DNA of 64,000 nucleotides from Gemmatimonas groenlandica (GCF_013004105.1 NZ_CP053085.1:4092001-4156000), one strand, 5' to 3'. Positions 27,121-35,639 are shown, numbered from the stretch's first letter. Notes: generated from the letters alone by a model not told the origin. Program-made: numbers and translations.

Positions 27121-27729
27121 CTACGGCGTGCGTTGGCTGGCATGCTTCCGCCACGGCGCCAGCACCGCGTCCATCTCTCGCCGGCTCCACGTGCTCTCCG
27201 TGCCCTTGCCGCCGGTGGCCCATTGCAGCCGCGCGCCATGCAATGCGGCCTGCAGGGTGCGCGCGAGATCGGCGACGGGCGTCTCGGGCCGCAATGCGCT
27301 CGCGGCGAGCGCCTCGGTCAGTCGCTCGGTAATCCAGCGTCGTTCGCCCTCAAACCATTTCGCGATGACGGGCACCAACGTGGGGTCGTCGGCCAGCTGC
27401 AGAAAGAAGCTGGCCAGATGACGCAGGTATGCCGTCCGTTTCACGCTGTACGGGCGCGAGTGTCCGCTGAGCGCGAGCAGCGCTTGCATCGGATCGGCCT
27501 GAGCATCCACGAGCGCGCGCAGCATGTCCGGCTGCGCCGCCAACTGCTGCTGCATGAATGCCGCGAACAGCCCCTGCTTCGATCCGAAACGACGGATGAG
27601 AGCGGGTGCCGTGACGCCCAGCCGCTGCGCGACGAGTCCGAGGGTCACGCCGTTGGGGCCGTGTTCGGCAATCGCTGCATCGAAGGCGGTGAACACGTCG
27701 TGGTCGGAGACCAGGCGGGGGCGGGACAT
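27121..27729 (-). CDS. TetR/AcrR family transcriptional regulator
   Basis: The 202-residue repressor starts 'MSRPRLVSDHDVFTAFDAAI'. The helix-turn-helix is 'GVTLGLVAQRLGVTAPALIR', followed by 'RFGSKQGLFAAFMQQQL' (residues ~30-66). It is divergent from the SDR gene at 27804. Its own predicted promoter (TTGATA 27763-27758, 17-bp spacer, TATTGT 27740-27735 on the minus strand, then 5 nt to the ATG) overlaps the SDR promoter, and both enclose the same palindrome. This strongly suggests it represses itself and the SDR. Inducer unknown. Confidence 0.9.
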   Translation of the reverse strand: MSRPRLVSDHDVFTAFDAAIAEHGPNGVTLGLVAQRLGVTAPALIRRFGSKQGLFAAFMQQQLAAQPDMLRALVDAQADPMQALLALSGHSRPYSVKRTAYLRHLASFFLQLADDPTLVPVIAKWFEGERRWITERLTEALAASALRPETPVADLARTLQAALHGARLQWATGGKGTESTWSRREMDAVLAPWRKHASQRTP

Positions 27730-27731
27730 GC

Positions 27732-27763
27732 TTGACAATAAGTAAATAGCTATTCACTATCAA
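27732..27763. promoter_or_regulatory. Overlapping divergent promoters around an 18-bp palindrome
   Basis: On the plus strand TTGACA (27732-27737) and CACTAT (27755-27760) are 17 bp apart. On the minus strand TTGATA (27763-27758) and TATTGT (27740-27735) are also 17 bp apart. The shared spacer holds AGTAAATAG/CTATTCACT (27741-27758), a palindrome with one mismatch over 9-bp arms. An exact copy of nine bases of the left arm lies inverted at 27781-27789 (GCTATTTAC), in the SDR leader. A TetR dimer on the palindrome would block both promoters at once. Confidence 0.65.
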
Positions 27764-27803
27764 GCACGTGTTAGTGTATGGCTATTTACAAACGGAGATC
27801 GTG

Positions 27804-28613
27804 ATGCAGCGACTCACAGGACGGGTGGCGCTGGTGACCGGCGCGGCGAGAGGGATCGGGCTGGCGGTGGCGCGTCGCTTGGTGGACGAAGGCGCCCAGG
27901 TCGTGTTGACGGACCTCCGCGATGACGACGGCGCGCTGGCGGCCCAGGAACTCGGCGCATGCGCCGTGTATCGGCGTCTCGACGTGCGAGAGGCGTCAGA
28001 CTGGGCGCGCGTGGTCGGCGAGTGCGTGCAACGGCATGGCCGGCTCGATGTGCTGGTGAACAACGCTGGCATCACCGGATTCGAGTCGCATCCCGGCGCG
28101 CACGATCCGGAGCATGTGTCGCTCGCGGCCTGGCGCGCGGTGATGGCCACGAATCTCGAAGGGGTCATGCTCGGCTGCCAAGCGGCCATTGGGGTCATGC
28201 GTGCCGCGGGTGGCGGCAGCATCATCAACATTGGCTCACGGTCCGGCGTGGTGGGCATCCCCGGCGCGGCGGCGTATGCGGCGAGCAAAGCGGGGGTGCG
28301 GAATCACACCAAGTCGGTCGCACTCTGGTGCGCCGAGCAGGGCCTCGGGATTCGCTGCAACGTGGTGCAGCCCGCGGCGGTGCTGACGCCAATGTGGGAG
28401 CCGATGTTGGGCGCCGGTCCCGATCGCGATGCCAACATCGCCGCCGCGGTCGCCGGCACGCCGCTCCAACGCTTTGGCGCCCCCGAGGAGGTGGCGGCGT
28501 TGGTGGCCTATCTCGCCAGCGAAGAGTCGGCGTATTGCACCGGCGGCGAGTTCAACATCGACGGCGGGCTGTTGGCGGGCACTGTGGCCGCACCCGCGCG
28601 GATCAATAATTAG
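27804..28613 (+). CDS. Short-chain dehydrogenase/reductase
   Basis: The 269-residue enzyme has the classical SDR layout. The cofactor loop is '[14 protein letters not shown]' (TGxxxGIG from residue 12), the acidic '[10 protein letters not shown]' suggests an NAD preference, and 'LVNNAGITG' is the NNAG motif. The catalytic Ser-Tyr-Lys set is in '[20 protein letters not shown]' followed by Lys. It oxidises or reduces an alcohol/ketone pair; the substrate is unknown. The ATG at 27804 has GGAG 27794-27797 six nt upstream. It is divergent from, and probably controlled by, the adjacent TetR regulator. Confidence 0.93.
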   Translation: MQRLTGRVALVTGAARGIGLAVARRLVDEGAQVVLTDLRDDDGALAAQELGACAVYRRLDVREASDWARVVGECVQRHGRLDVLVNNAGITGFESHPGAHDPEHVSLAAWRAVMATNLEGVMLGCQAAIGVMRAAGGGSIINIGSRSGVVGIPGAAAYAASKAGVRNHTKSVALWCAEQGLGIRCNVVQPAAVLTPMWEPMLGAGPDRDANIAAAVAGTPLQRFGAPEEVAALVAYLASEESAYCTGGEFNIDGGLLAGTVAAPARINN

Positions 28614-28642
28614 ACATCTGGTGCGTGATGCGTTAACATCAC
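28610..28642 (+). promoter_or_regulatory. Putative vapBC promoter and operator
   Basis: The perfect inverted repeat GTGATG-N6-CATCAC (28625-28642) with GTTAAC at its centre ends 3 nt before the antitoxin ATG at 28646. A weak promoter TTAGAC (28610-28615), 16 bp, GTTAAC (28632-28637) overlaps it. Binding of the VapBC complex here would give the usual autorepression, and the short distance suggests a leaderless mRNA. Confidence 0.45.
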
Positions 28643-28645
28643 CCT

Positions 28646-28903
28646 ATGCGAACCACCCTTGATATTGCCGATGATGTGCTCGCGGCGGCGAAGGAGCGTG
28701 CTAAGCGCGAGCACAAGTCCATGGGGCAGGTCGTCTCGGAGTTGATGCGGCAGGCGCTCACGGCGCCTCGCGAGTCGTCGGGGCTCGCGCCGTCGGCGGT
28801 TCACGAGCCGCCTGCCATCTACGGTGTGCAGCCCTTCGCGTCGCGCGGCGCTGTCGTTACAAATGACCTGATCTACCGACTCCGACAGGACGACGCGTAC
28901 TGA
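28646..28903 (+). CDS. VapB-type ribbon-helix-helix antitoxin
   Basis: The 85-residue protein opens with 'MRTTLDIADDVLAAAKERAK', then 'KSMGQVVSELMRQAL', the beta-strand plus two helices of a ribbon-helix-helix DNA-binding domain (residues 1-40). The C-terminal half ('YGVQPFASRGAVVTNDLIYR') would bind and neutralise the toxin. Its TGA overlaps the toxin's ATG by one base, as in standard vapBC pairs. It is expected to bind the palindrome just upstream of its start codon. Confidence 0.88.
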   Translation: MRTTLDIADDVLAAAKERAKREHKSMGQVVSELMRQALTAPRESSGLAPSAVHEPPAIYGVQPFASRGAVVTNDLIYRLRQDDAY

Positions 28904-29331
28904 TGCGCGCCTTGCTCGATGTGAACGTGCTCATCGCGTTGTTCGATGCGGATCACATCTCGCATCACGCGGCAGTCGCCTGGTTCGCGGCGAATGCGGT
29001 CAATGGCTGGGCCTCTTGTCCCATCACGCAAAACGGATGCGTGCGGATCATGAGTCATCCTGGTTATCCCGGCGCACATGCGGTCGTGGACATCGTCGGA
29101 AAGCTGCGTCGTGCAAGCCTCGAGTCCGTTCATGAGTTTTGGGCCGACGACGTCAGCGTACTCGACGATCAGCTATTCGACACGACACGCATTCACGGAC
29201 CGCGGCAACTGACCGATGTCTATTTGTTGGCGCTCGCCGTGAGGCACGGCGGTGTGCTGGTCACGTTTGACCGGTCGATTGCCGTCGATGCCGTACGCGG
29301 GGCCACCGCCGCCTCGCTGGTCGTGCTCTGA
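28903..29331 (+). CDS. VapC-type PIN-domain ribonuclease toxin
   Basis: The 142-residue toxin has the PIN fold: Asp6 in 'LLDVNVLIALFD' is the first metal ligand. 'WASCPITQNGCVRIMSHPG' is the second motif, and 'LTDVYLLALAVRHGGVLVTF' with the following Asp supplies the last acidic residues. Position 43 is Gln where many relatives carry Glu; Gln variants are also known, so activity is not excluded. PIN toxins cleave tRNA or rRNA with Mg2+/Mn2+ when freed from VapB. Confidence 0.9.
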   Translation: MRALLDVNVLIALFDADHISHHAAVAWFAANAVNGWASCPITQNGCVRIMSHPGYPGAHAVVDIVGKLRRASLESVHEFWADDVSVLDDQLFDTTRIHGPRQLTDVYLLALAVRHGGVLVTFDRSIAVDAVRGATAASLVVL

Positions 29332-29352
29332 CGTTGCGCTGGCGAATGCACC

Positions 29353-29390
29353 ACAGCCGCACGGATGCGATGCGCATCTCGTACGGCTGT
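29353..29390. terminator. Long hairpin between convergent genes
   Basis: ACAGCCG (29353-29359) pairs with CGGCTGT at the other end. The helix continues inwards through ACG/CGT and GATGCG/CGCATC with a mismatch and a bulge. It lies between the ends of vapC and the convergent phosphate-binding-like gene. There is no T-run, so it may act as a bidirectional terminator or mRNA-stabilising stem rather than a canonical rho-independent terminator. Confidence 0.5.
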
Positions 29391-29420
29391 GAACGACCAG
29401 TGCCTTCGTGAAGCGAACCG

Positions 29421-29858
29421 CTACTTCACGTCAATCACTTTCACGCCAGCGGTGGACGCGCCGGCACTCACATAGCCGATCGCGCCCGGATTGGCCTTCA
29501 CGAACGCGATAACATCATCATCAGAGGCCTTTGCGGGCGGCGGGACATCCTTGCCTGAAAAGATTTGCTGCTGCCAATACGTCTCGACCGCTGAACTCGG
29601 ACGGCCCAGCACCGCCTTGCTGAATGCAGCCCGAACGGCGCTGGCTTTGGCCAGATCAACCGGCTGTGCCGCCGTGCCGCTCGCGAACTTCGCCGACTGC
29701 TTGAGGAACAGCTTGGACGTGGCGTCGATCGAGAGCTCGCTCGTGGGGTTGGCGCTGTTGACGATGACCTTGAAGTCCTGAGCCGCGAGCGATGACGTGC
29801 TGGCCACCGTCGCGACGAGGGCGACGACGAGCGTACGGAGAATGCGATGCATGCTCAT
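29421..29858 (-). CDS. PstS-like periplasmic phosphate-binding domain protein
   Basis: The 145-residue product has a signal peptide ('MSMHRILRTLVVALVATVAS', cut near 'SLAAQ'). The mature part resembles short stand-alone phosphate ABC transporter substrate-binding proteins: 'FKVIVNSANPTSELSIDATS', 'LFLKQSAKFASGTAAQPVDL' and 'VIAFVKANPGAIGYVSAGAS'. It is about half the length of full PstS, as is usual for this subgroup. It is probably not a transporter component itself but a periplasmic anion or phosphate binder. It follows the porin-like gene by 4 bp, so they are co-transcribed. Confidence 0.82.
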   Translation of the reverse strand: MSMHRILRTLVVALVATVASTSSLAAQDFKVIVNSANPTSELSIDATSKLFLKQSAKFASGTAAQPVDLAKASAVRAAFSKAVLGRPSSAVETYWQQQIFSGKDVPPPAKASDDDVIAFVKANPGAIGYVSAGASTAGVKVIDVK

Positions 29859-29862
29859 CTCC

Positions 29863-30975
29863 TCAGAAGGACATGGCGACAGACGCCAGCCAGTAATTCG
29901 TGGAACGCGCCGGATTCACGGTGACCGTGTTGCCGACCTGTGTGGTGGGCGACACGAAGGCGTCGTAGGTGTATCCCTTGCGCCAGCGGTGTTCGAACTT
30001 CATCACCGTGCCGACGGGGCCAAAGAGATTGATCGCCGCGCCGGTTTCGCGAACGGACGGGATGTCCGTATTCAGCCGTGTGTCGGTGAAGAACACGCGC
30101 TGCTCCTGCCGGATGTGCTCGACCGCGAGGTGAGCCCGGCTGTGCACCTTGGCGATACCTTGCACGTACGCGCTCTTGAGATCCGATCCCGGTGACTCGC
30201 CGGACTCCCGGAAGTGCTCGGCGCGCAGGGTGCCGAAGGGCCGATCAATCTGTCCGGAATAGGCGACGAAGTTGCGGAAGCCGTTTTGGGTTGGCGTGCG
30301 CCGCTCATACTTGTTGGCGAAGAGACCCAGACGTACGCCGCCGGGTGCATCGAGGTAGCCTTGCGCACCAACCATGTTGTGGGCGCGCGAGGTACGTACC
30401 GTCAGCTCGGTGGCCGTGGCTCGCACCGATCGGTTCTCGCTCGCCCCGAAGTGCCCGATCCCTTCCACGCTGAACCCACTGCCCAGATTGCGGCGTGACG
30501 ACACCACGATGCCGTCCACGGCGTCAAAGGCATCGCCGCTGATCTCGAAGGGCACGCGGAAGAACGGGAGGACGGTGCCGATATAGCGCACCTCGTTGAG
30601 CAGGCCGCGCGCCAACGGGTTGCGACCGACCTTGAAGGTGACGGCGCCTTCGCGGTGCTGCCAGAAGGCCAGCTGTGTGGTAAGGTCGTTCAACACGCCG
30701 GCCAGCGGCGATGACCCGAGGCGACGATTGAGAAACTGCGTCACGAACGCGTCGTTGTCCGACAGCGCATAGCGGAACTGCAGCGTCATGATGCGATAGT
30801 CCGCCGTTCCCTCTTTTGGAATTCCGAGAACGGGAAGATCACTGGACTTACCGTAGCCTGCGTTCAACGATGCGTGGATGGCGAGTCGCTCGTCGAGTCC
30901 CTGCGCAGCGGAATTTGTGGCGATGACCAATGACATTCCCGCCGCGACAGACGCGACGAGGCCGAGGTGTTTCAC
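29863..30975 (-). CDS. Outer-membrane porin-like protein
   Basis: The ~370-residue protein starts with a GTG ('VKHLGLVASVAAGMSLVIAT') and a signal peptide ending near 'NSAAQGLDER'; the exact start is uncertain (GTG 30975 or 30981). The mature sequence is strand-rich ('FRYALSDNDAFVTQFLNRRL', 'YIGTVLPFFRVPFE') and ends 'STNYWLASVAMSF' with a terminal Phe, as in outer-membrane barrels. It resembles phosphate-selective porin-like or uncharacterised 16-stranded barrels. Together with the downstream phosphate-binding-like gene it may be a small uptake or sensing unit. Confidence 0.75.
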   Translation of the reverse strand: MKHLGLVASVAAGMSLVIATNSAAQGLDERLAIHASLNAGYGKSSDLPVLGIPKEGTADYRIMTLQFRYALSDNDAFVTQFLNRRLGSSPLAGVLNDLTTQLAFWQHREGAVTFKVGRNPLARGLLNEVRYIGTVLPFFRVPFEISGDAFDAVDGIVVSSRRNLGSGFSVEGIGHFGASENRSVRATATELTVRTSRAHNMVGAQGYLDAPGGVRLGLFANKYERRTPTQNGFRNFVAYSGQIDRPFGTLRAEHFRESGESPGSDLKSAYVQGIAKVHSRAHLAVEHIRQEQRVFFTDTRLNTDIPSVRETGAAINLFGPVGTVMKFEHRWRKGYTYDAFVSPTTQVGNTVTVNPARSTNYWLASVAMSF

Positions 30976-31095
30976 GATCACGAGAGTTCGTCCTAGGATC
31001 CGGAGAGAAGTGTGGGCTGCACCGTGCGTCCGGTGCACCACCCGACAGCAATTCATTGTCTACATCCGCGCTGCGAACGCGCGCGGCATTCATGT

Positions 31096-31129
31096 GACGA
31101 GTAGCACACGTGGTATGTAACCACTCGTC
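31096..31129. repeat. Inverted repeat in the intergenic region
   Basis: GACGAGTAG (31096-31104) and CCACTCGTC (31121-31129) pair at 8 of 9 positions across a 16-nt loop. They sit in the ~295-bp region between the porin-like gene (minus strand) and the DUF892 gene (plus strand). This region otherwise shows nothing I can name. The repeat may be an operator for the divergent genes. Confidence 0.3.
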
Positions 31130-31270
31130 CCGTAGTGACGGTCCTGTGTGGCGGTCCGGTGCGGCCCACGTCACACGGTGCACCTCGTGGGCACGGATGA
31201 TGCTTCTGCCGTTCATCCTGGCTGCTCACCGACGAGTGAGGCTGCATTCCAACCCCTGAGGGACCGCATC

Positions 31271-31789
31271 ATGGAACTCGCATCGCTGCACGAGCTGTAC
31301 GTTGAAGGCTTGCGCGATCTCTACAGCGCAGAACACCAGATTCTCAAGGCGCTGCCGAAGTTGCACAAAGGCGCGACGAGTCCGAAGGTGAAGGAGGCGT
31401 TCGCGACGCATCTCGCGCAGACGGAAGAGCATGTTCTGCGTCTGGAGGAGATCTTCACCGAACTCGGCATCAGCCCGAAGGGGAAGCACTGCAAGGGCAT
31501 GGAAGGACTCGTGGCCGAGGGCGCGGATCTGCTCAAGGAAGATGCGAATCCGGAGGTGCTCGACGCTGGTCTGATCTCGAGTGCCCAGCATGTCGAGCAC
31601 TACGAGATGGCGGGGTACGGCACCGCGCGCACGTACGCGCAACTGCTCGGCTTTCAGAAACAGGCCGAACTGTTGCAGCAAACGCTAGACGAAGAGCAGG
31701 CCACTGATTTGTTGCTGACCGAGCTCGCGCTCTCGGTCAACGTGGACGCGATTGTTCCTGACAACGAGATGTCGGACACGTCGCGATGA
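31271..31789 (+). CDS. DUF892 (YciE/YciF-like) ferritin-fold protein
   Basis: The 172-residue protein is a helical, ferritin-like DUF892 member. 'LHELYVEGLRDLYSAEHQIL' with following 'KALPKLHKGA' is the first helix, 'EEHVLRLEEIFTELGISPKG' with 'KHCKGMEGLV' the middle, and 'SAQHVEHYEMAGYGTARTYA' the third helix. Conserved Glu/His residues there form the di-iron site in relatives. The family is linked to stress or stationary-phase response. The ATG at 31271 is chosen by homology. Its TGA overlaps the ATG of a 42-residue membrane peptide gene by 4 nt. Confidence 0.92.
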   Translation: MELASLHELYVEGLRDLYSAEHQILKALPKLHKGATSPKVKEAFATHLAQTEEHVLRLEEIFTELGISPKGKHCKGMEGLVAEGADLLKEDANPEVLDAGLISSAQHVEHYEMAGYGTARTYAQLLGFQKQAELLQQTLDEEQATDLLLTELALSVNVDAIVPDNEMSDTSR

Positions 31790-31914
31790 GCAAGCTGTTA
31801 CGCGGCGTCGCCGCCGGATGGGGCGCGAAAAAGCTCGGCGGTGGTTGCTTCACCACGCTCCTGATCTTCGCGCTGTTGTGGTGGCTGCTTGGCAGTTTTG
31901 ATATTTTCCGCTAG
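31786..31914 (+). CDS. 42-residue single-span membrane peptide
   Basis: The ATG at 31786 overlaps the DUF892 stop (ATGA) and encodes a 42-residue product. A basic N-terminus ('MSKLLRGVAAGWGAKKLGGG') is followed by a hydrophobic span 'CFTTLLIFALLWWLLGSFDI' and a final 'FR'. It is therefore a likely inner-membrane micro-protein with its N-terminus in the cytoplasm. The translational coupling and clean amphipathic layout argue that it is real. Function unknown; it may anchor or regulate the DUF892 protein. Confidence 0.6.
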   Translation: MSKLLRGVAAGWGAKKLGGGCFTTLLIFALLWWLLGSFDIFR

Positions 31915-31932
31915 ACACGCGCTACGTCGACG

Positions 31933-32478
31933 TCAGATCCGCCGCACGCCGCGGAATCCTCTCGCGGCGTAGTACGACGAGGCGCCGTTGTGATACACGA
32001 ACACCGTGTCATACCGACGATCGCAGAACAGCGCACCGCCGAGCGTTCGAATGCTGCTCGGGGTGCTGATCCAGCTCGAGGTTTTGAGATCGAACTCGCC
32101 AAACTCCTGGAGCGCGCGGTACTGCGCTTCAGTGAGGAGCTCGACGCCCATGTCGGCGGCCACCGCCATTGCGCTGGCTGCCGGCTTGTTCTCTTTCCGG
32201 GAATCGAGCGCGGCCTGGTCGTAGCAATAGCTGCGCCGGCCAATCGGGCTTTCCGGGGCACAATCGCAAAAGGTATATCCGGCTGACGTCGCGTCGAGCC
32301 GCACGACATCAGGTTCGCCGCCCGTTGCCTCCATCGCATGCAACGTGCTCAGGGCGGCCGCATTCTTGGTCAGCGCCGCGCGCACCGGTGTCCATGCCAC
32401 GCCGGCATGACGGCGCATGTTGGCGGCAAATCGTGCTTCGAGGGTAGTCAGTAAAGCGTCCCGATCTTTCGCGTTCAT
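31933..32478 (-). CDS. DUF4256 family protein
   Basis: The 181-residue protein matches DUF4256 along its length: 'LLTTLEARFAANMRRHAGVA', 'LHAMEATGGEPDVV', 'AGYTFCDCAPESPIGRRSYC' with following 'YDQAALDSRKENKP', 'MGVELLTEAQYRALQEFGEF', and the end 'YDTVFVYHNGASSYYAARGF' with 'RGVRRI'. No function is established for the family. The protein is cytoplasmic with several cysteines. It is convergent with the DUF892 operon. Confidence 0.93.
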   Translation of the reverse strand: MNAKDRDALLTTLEARFAANMRRHAGVAWTPVRAALTKNAAALSTLHAMEATGGEPDVVRLDATSAGYTFCDCAPESPIGRRSYCYDQAALDSRKENKPAASAMAVAADMGVELLTEAQYRALQEFGEFDLKTSSWISTPSSIRTLGGALFCDRRYDTVFVYHNGASSYYAARGFRGVRRI

Positions 32479-32689
32479 AGTGTCCCGAGGGGCGAAGGGC
32501 TGTCCACTTTCGATGAGGGCGGTGTCCTGAATCGAGGATACCTTACGCCCCTCGGAAATGAAACGCGAGGGTCAAGTCGTTGTGATACAACGCACTTCGC
32601 AGCGCAACAGTTGAGGTACGAATCCTGCACCTCACGTCGAATGTGAGCTCTGTTCGTGTACCTGCTGGTTCCCCTGCCGGAGCGGCACC

Positions 32690-34123
32690 ATGTCCCGTCC
32701 TTCGTACGTTCCCTTGCTGGCGCTGTCGCTGGCAGCCGCCACGCCCCTCGTGCCGCTCACCGCACAGGTCGTCGTTCCGCAGCTGAACACCACATTCGAC
32801 GCGACGCGGTACACCGAAAGCCAGCTCGACAATCTCGTCGGTCCGATTGCCCTGTACCCGGACGCGCTGCTGGCCCAGGTGCTGGTGGCCGCCACCTTCC
32901 CCGATCAGGTCGCGGACGCGGCCCAGTGGGTCCGTGAGCACGGCACGGCCGCCATCGACGATCAGCCGTGGGATGTGAGCGTGAAATCGGTCGCGCACTA
33001 TCAGTCGGCGCTGAATATGATGGCCGACAAGGGCGACTGGACGGCTACACTCGGTCGAGCGTACGCGTATCAGTCGAGCGAGGTCATGGCGGCCGTGCAG
33101 CGCATGCGCCGCCTTGCCGACACGCAGGGCAATCTGTTGTCGACCGCGCAGCAGCAGGTGATGCGCGAGTCGAACAACTACGTGATTGTGCCAGCGCAAC
33201 CGCGTGTGATCTACGTGCCGGTGTACGACCCGGTGCTGGTGTACACGCGACCGATTTTTGCCACCGGATTTTCCAGCCGGTATTGGTCGTTCGGTGTGGG
33301 TTTCCCCATCGGAGGCTGGCTGAACTACGATCTCGATTGGGGTCGCCGCTCGGTGTATTACAACGGCTGGGATGACCGGTACGTGGGGTACGGCGGCGGA
33401 TGGCGGGCACGCGCGCGTCCGTTCATCCAAGTCACGAACATCTACATCAGCCCGCGCTATCGGGACGTGTACGTGAATCGCGACATCCGCTATCGCGTGG
33501 TCGACTACCGCAACGTGGATCGCTACGCCGGCTATCACCGCGACGTGTACTTCGATTCGCGTCGGGATGGTAATCGGGATGGATACCGGGATGGGTACCG
33601 TGACGGGCGCAGCGATGGACGCACCCGTGAAGTCAGCAACGGCGTGAGCATCTACCGCACCGCGCAGCCGCGTTCGGAAAGCGGTTCGGCGTCGCCGGAG
33701 GGATATCGCAACGGACCGCAACGTGACGCGGACCGGCGCGACGAAGGGCGGGGTGACGCGACACGGGGTGGGTCGCTCGGCAATGGCGTCATGCTGGGGC
33801 AGCCGATGGCGAGCGAGCGTCGGCGGGAACCGATGGCGCCTACGGTGACGGCCGGTACGGGGTCGAACGAGTCTCGCGGTAGCGAGGCGCGCGGAAGCGA
33901 TGGGCGCGGGATCGAGTCGCGTGGCTACGACGCACGTCGCGGCGACGGACGGGCCGAGCGTGCGCCGCAGCCACGTGCGCCGGAGCGCGAGGCCCGGCAG
34001 GCGCCGCCGCAGTCTGCGCCGCAGGCGCGGCCGTCGGAGCCGCAGAGCGCGCCGACGCGTTCGGCTCAACCGCGAAATCCGTCCGACGGGAATCGCGGGA
34101 GTCGCGAGCGCCGCGGAGAGTAG
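32690..34123 (+). CDS. Exported DUF3300 protein with long disordered tail
   Basis: The 477-residue protein has a signal peptide ('MSRPSYVPLLALSLAAATPL') and a DUF3300 domain over residues ~45-230. The domain contains 'LDNLVGPIALYPDALLAQVL', 'TFPDQVADAAQWVREHG', 'WDVSVKSVAHYQSALNMM' and 'YVIVPAQPRVIYVPVYDPVL'. From residue ~290 the sequence becomes Arg/Asp/Gly-rich with RDGNRDGYRDGYRDG repeats and then Pro/Gln/Arg-rich low complexity, so the C-terminal third is probably disordered and cationic. DUF3300 proteins are periplasmic and of unknown function. It is convergent with the serine hydrolase gene. Confidence 0.9.
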   Translation: MSRPSYVPLLALSLAAATPLVPLTAQVVVPQLNTTFDATRYTESQLDNLVGPIALYPDALLAQVLVAATFPDQVADAAQWVREHGTAAIDDQPWDVSVKSVAHYQSALNMMADKGDWTATLGRAYAYQSSEVMAAVQRMRRLADTQGNLLSTAQQQVMRESNNYVIVPAQPRVIYVPVYDPVLVYTRPIFATGFSSRYWSFGVGFPIGGWLNYDLDWGRRSVYYNGWDDRYVGYGGGWRARARPFIQVTNIYISPRYRDVYVNRDIRYRVVDYRNVDRYAGYHRDVYFDSRRDGNRDGYRDGYRDGRSDGRTREVSNGVSIYRTAQPRSESGSASPEGYRNGPQRDADRRDEGRGDATRGGSLGNGVMLGQPMASERRREPMAPTVTAGTGSNESRGSEARGSDGRGIESRGYDARRGDGRAERAPQPRAPEREARQAPPQSAPQARPSEPQSAPTRSAQPRNPSDGNRGSRERRGE

Positions 34124-34136
34124 TGGACGACTGCCT

Positions 34137-35639
34137 TTAGCGCAGCCGCGTTTGATACCCGTCGCCGACGTACATGCGGGTCACGGTGCCGTTCTCCTCG
34201 ACAAAGCGCACGACCTCCCCGATGGCACCGCCGCCGCCCGGTGCCATCAGGCGAAAGCGACCGCCGCCAAGCGGCTCGAGGGTCGATGGCGTGCCGATGG
34301 TGGTCGACGTAGGCGAGATCATGGCCAGCTTGTCGTTCAGCAGCACCACCCGCGAGTCTCCCATCGCGCTGCGATACCAGCCGGCAAAGCGCGCCCATGA
34401 CGGATCCCACGCCACGTTTTGCGCCCGCGCTGGCGCGGCCTTGGCCACCGCCGCTCCGACCGTCGCGATGAGCTGCTCGGCAATCTGCCGCGGATCGGAG
34501 TCGTTGGTATTGGTGAGGACAATGACGCCGACTTTGTCGTTCAGCTGAAAGAGCGTGTGCGTGGTATTGCCAGGATAGCCGCCGCCGTGGCCCACCCACG
34601 TGCGGTTGTCGACGCGAATGAAGTCGAAGCCGAGGCCACTGCCACTCTGCCACGTTTCATCGACGGCGCGCACGCGATGCATCTCGCGCCATGAACCCGC
34701 GCTGAGAATCTGTGCGCCTCCACGTGGGCCGCGACGGAACTGCGCCGAGACGAATTTGGCGAGATCGTCCACGTTCGACGTCATGCCAGTGGCGGACGCC
34801 ATGCCACGGGCATCCACGAAGGGCAGCACGTCGCGCGATCCGTCGGGCAAGCGACGCATGTACGGCACGGTCAGTCCCGACACATTCTGGTCGACGCTCG
34901 TGGCGCTCATCCCGAGCGGTGATAGCATCTGCTGCTGCACATACGTCGCCCACTTCTGTCCGGTGATCTGCTCGACCACCAGTCCCGCTACGGCGAACGC
35001 CAGATTGGAGTACTTCCATCGCACGTTCGGAGCAAATGCCGCCTGACGGTCGCTGAAGAGGCGCTTGAGCTCCGCTTCCGTGGGGAAGTTGAAGGTCGTC
35101 CAGTGGTCGCCGGCCTCACGCTGCAATCCCGATGTATGCGACAGAAGCTGTTCGATAGTGATCACGCCATCGTCATCACCCGCCGGCTTTGCCTTGAACC
35201 AGGGCAGGTATTTCTCGACGGGATCATCGAGTCGAATCCTCCCTTCCTCGCGCAGCTGCATGATGGCGATGGCGGCGAACATCTTGCTATGCGACGCGAT
35301 ACGGAACTTCACCTGCGGCGTCATGGCCACGTGGTTCTTCACATCAGCGAAGCCGAAGCCCTGCGACCACACCAGCTGCTGATCGTGCACGACGCCTACC
35401 GCGACACCGGGAATGCCGCGATACGCGAGTTGTCCGTCGAGCCAGGCGGAGAACAGACGTTCGGCCGCAAGCACGTCGGGGTGCGCGGCGAGATTCACTA
35501 CGGAGGTGCTGGTATTCTGCGCGTGGGCAGTCGCCGATGCGCACGGCGCCGCTGCCAGCAGCGTCATCAGCAAGGCTCTGCGTCGTGCGAGCACGCCAAG
35601 ACGGCTGCTGTGGGAGCGGAGGCGGGCGAGCATTATCAT
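34137..35639 (-). CDS. Secreted serine hydrolase, class C beta-lactamase/PBP fold
   Basis: The 500-residue protein starts 'MIMLARLRSHSSRLGVLARR' with a signal sequence ending near 'ATAHAQ'. The SxxK motif is 'RIASHSKMFAAIAI' and the Tyr-x-Asn motif is 'WKYSNLAFAVAG'. 'WVGHGGGYPGNTTH' is the HxG third motif. The C-terminal ~110 residues form a separate beta-rich domain seen in DD-peptidase or esterase-like members of the Beta-lactamase (PF00144) family. Substrates may be peptidoglycan-derived or D-amino peptides; it need not confer resistance. It is a distant paralogue of the 10770 gene. Confidence 0.9.
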   Translation of the reverse strand: MIMLARLRSHSSRLGVLARRRALLMTLLAAAPCASATAHAQNTSTSVVNLAAHPDVLAAERLFSAWLDGQLAYRGIPGVAVGVVHDQQLVWSQGFGFADVKNHVAMTPQVKFRIASHSKMFAAIAIMQLREEGRIRLDDPVEKYLPWFKAKPAGDDDGVITIEQLLSHTSGLQREAGDHWTTFNFPTEAELKRLFSDRQAAFAPNVRWKYSNLAFAVAGLVVEQITGQKWATYVQQQMLSPLGMSATSVDQNVSGLTVPYMRRLPDGSRDVLPFVDARGMASATGMTSNVDDLAKFVSAQFRRGPRGGAQILSAGSWREMHRVRAVDETWQSGSGLGFDFIRVDNRTWVGHGGGYPGNTTHTLFQLNDKVGVIVLTNTNDSDPRQIAEQLIATVGAAVAKAAPARAQNVAWDPSWARFAGWYRSAMGDSRVVLLNDKLAMISPTSTTIGTPSTLEPLGGGRFRLMAPGGGGAIGEVVRFVEENGTVTRMYVGDGYQTRLR

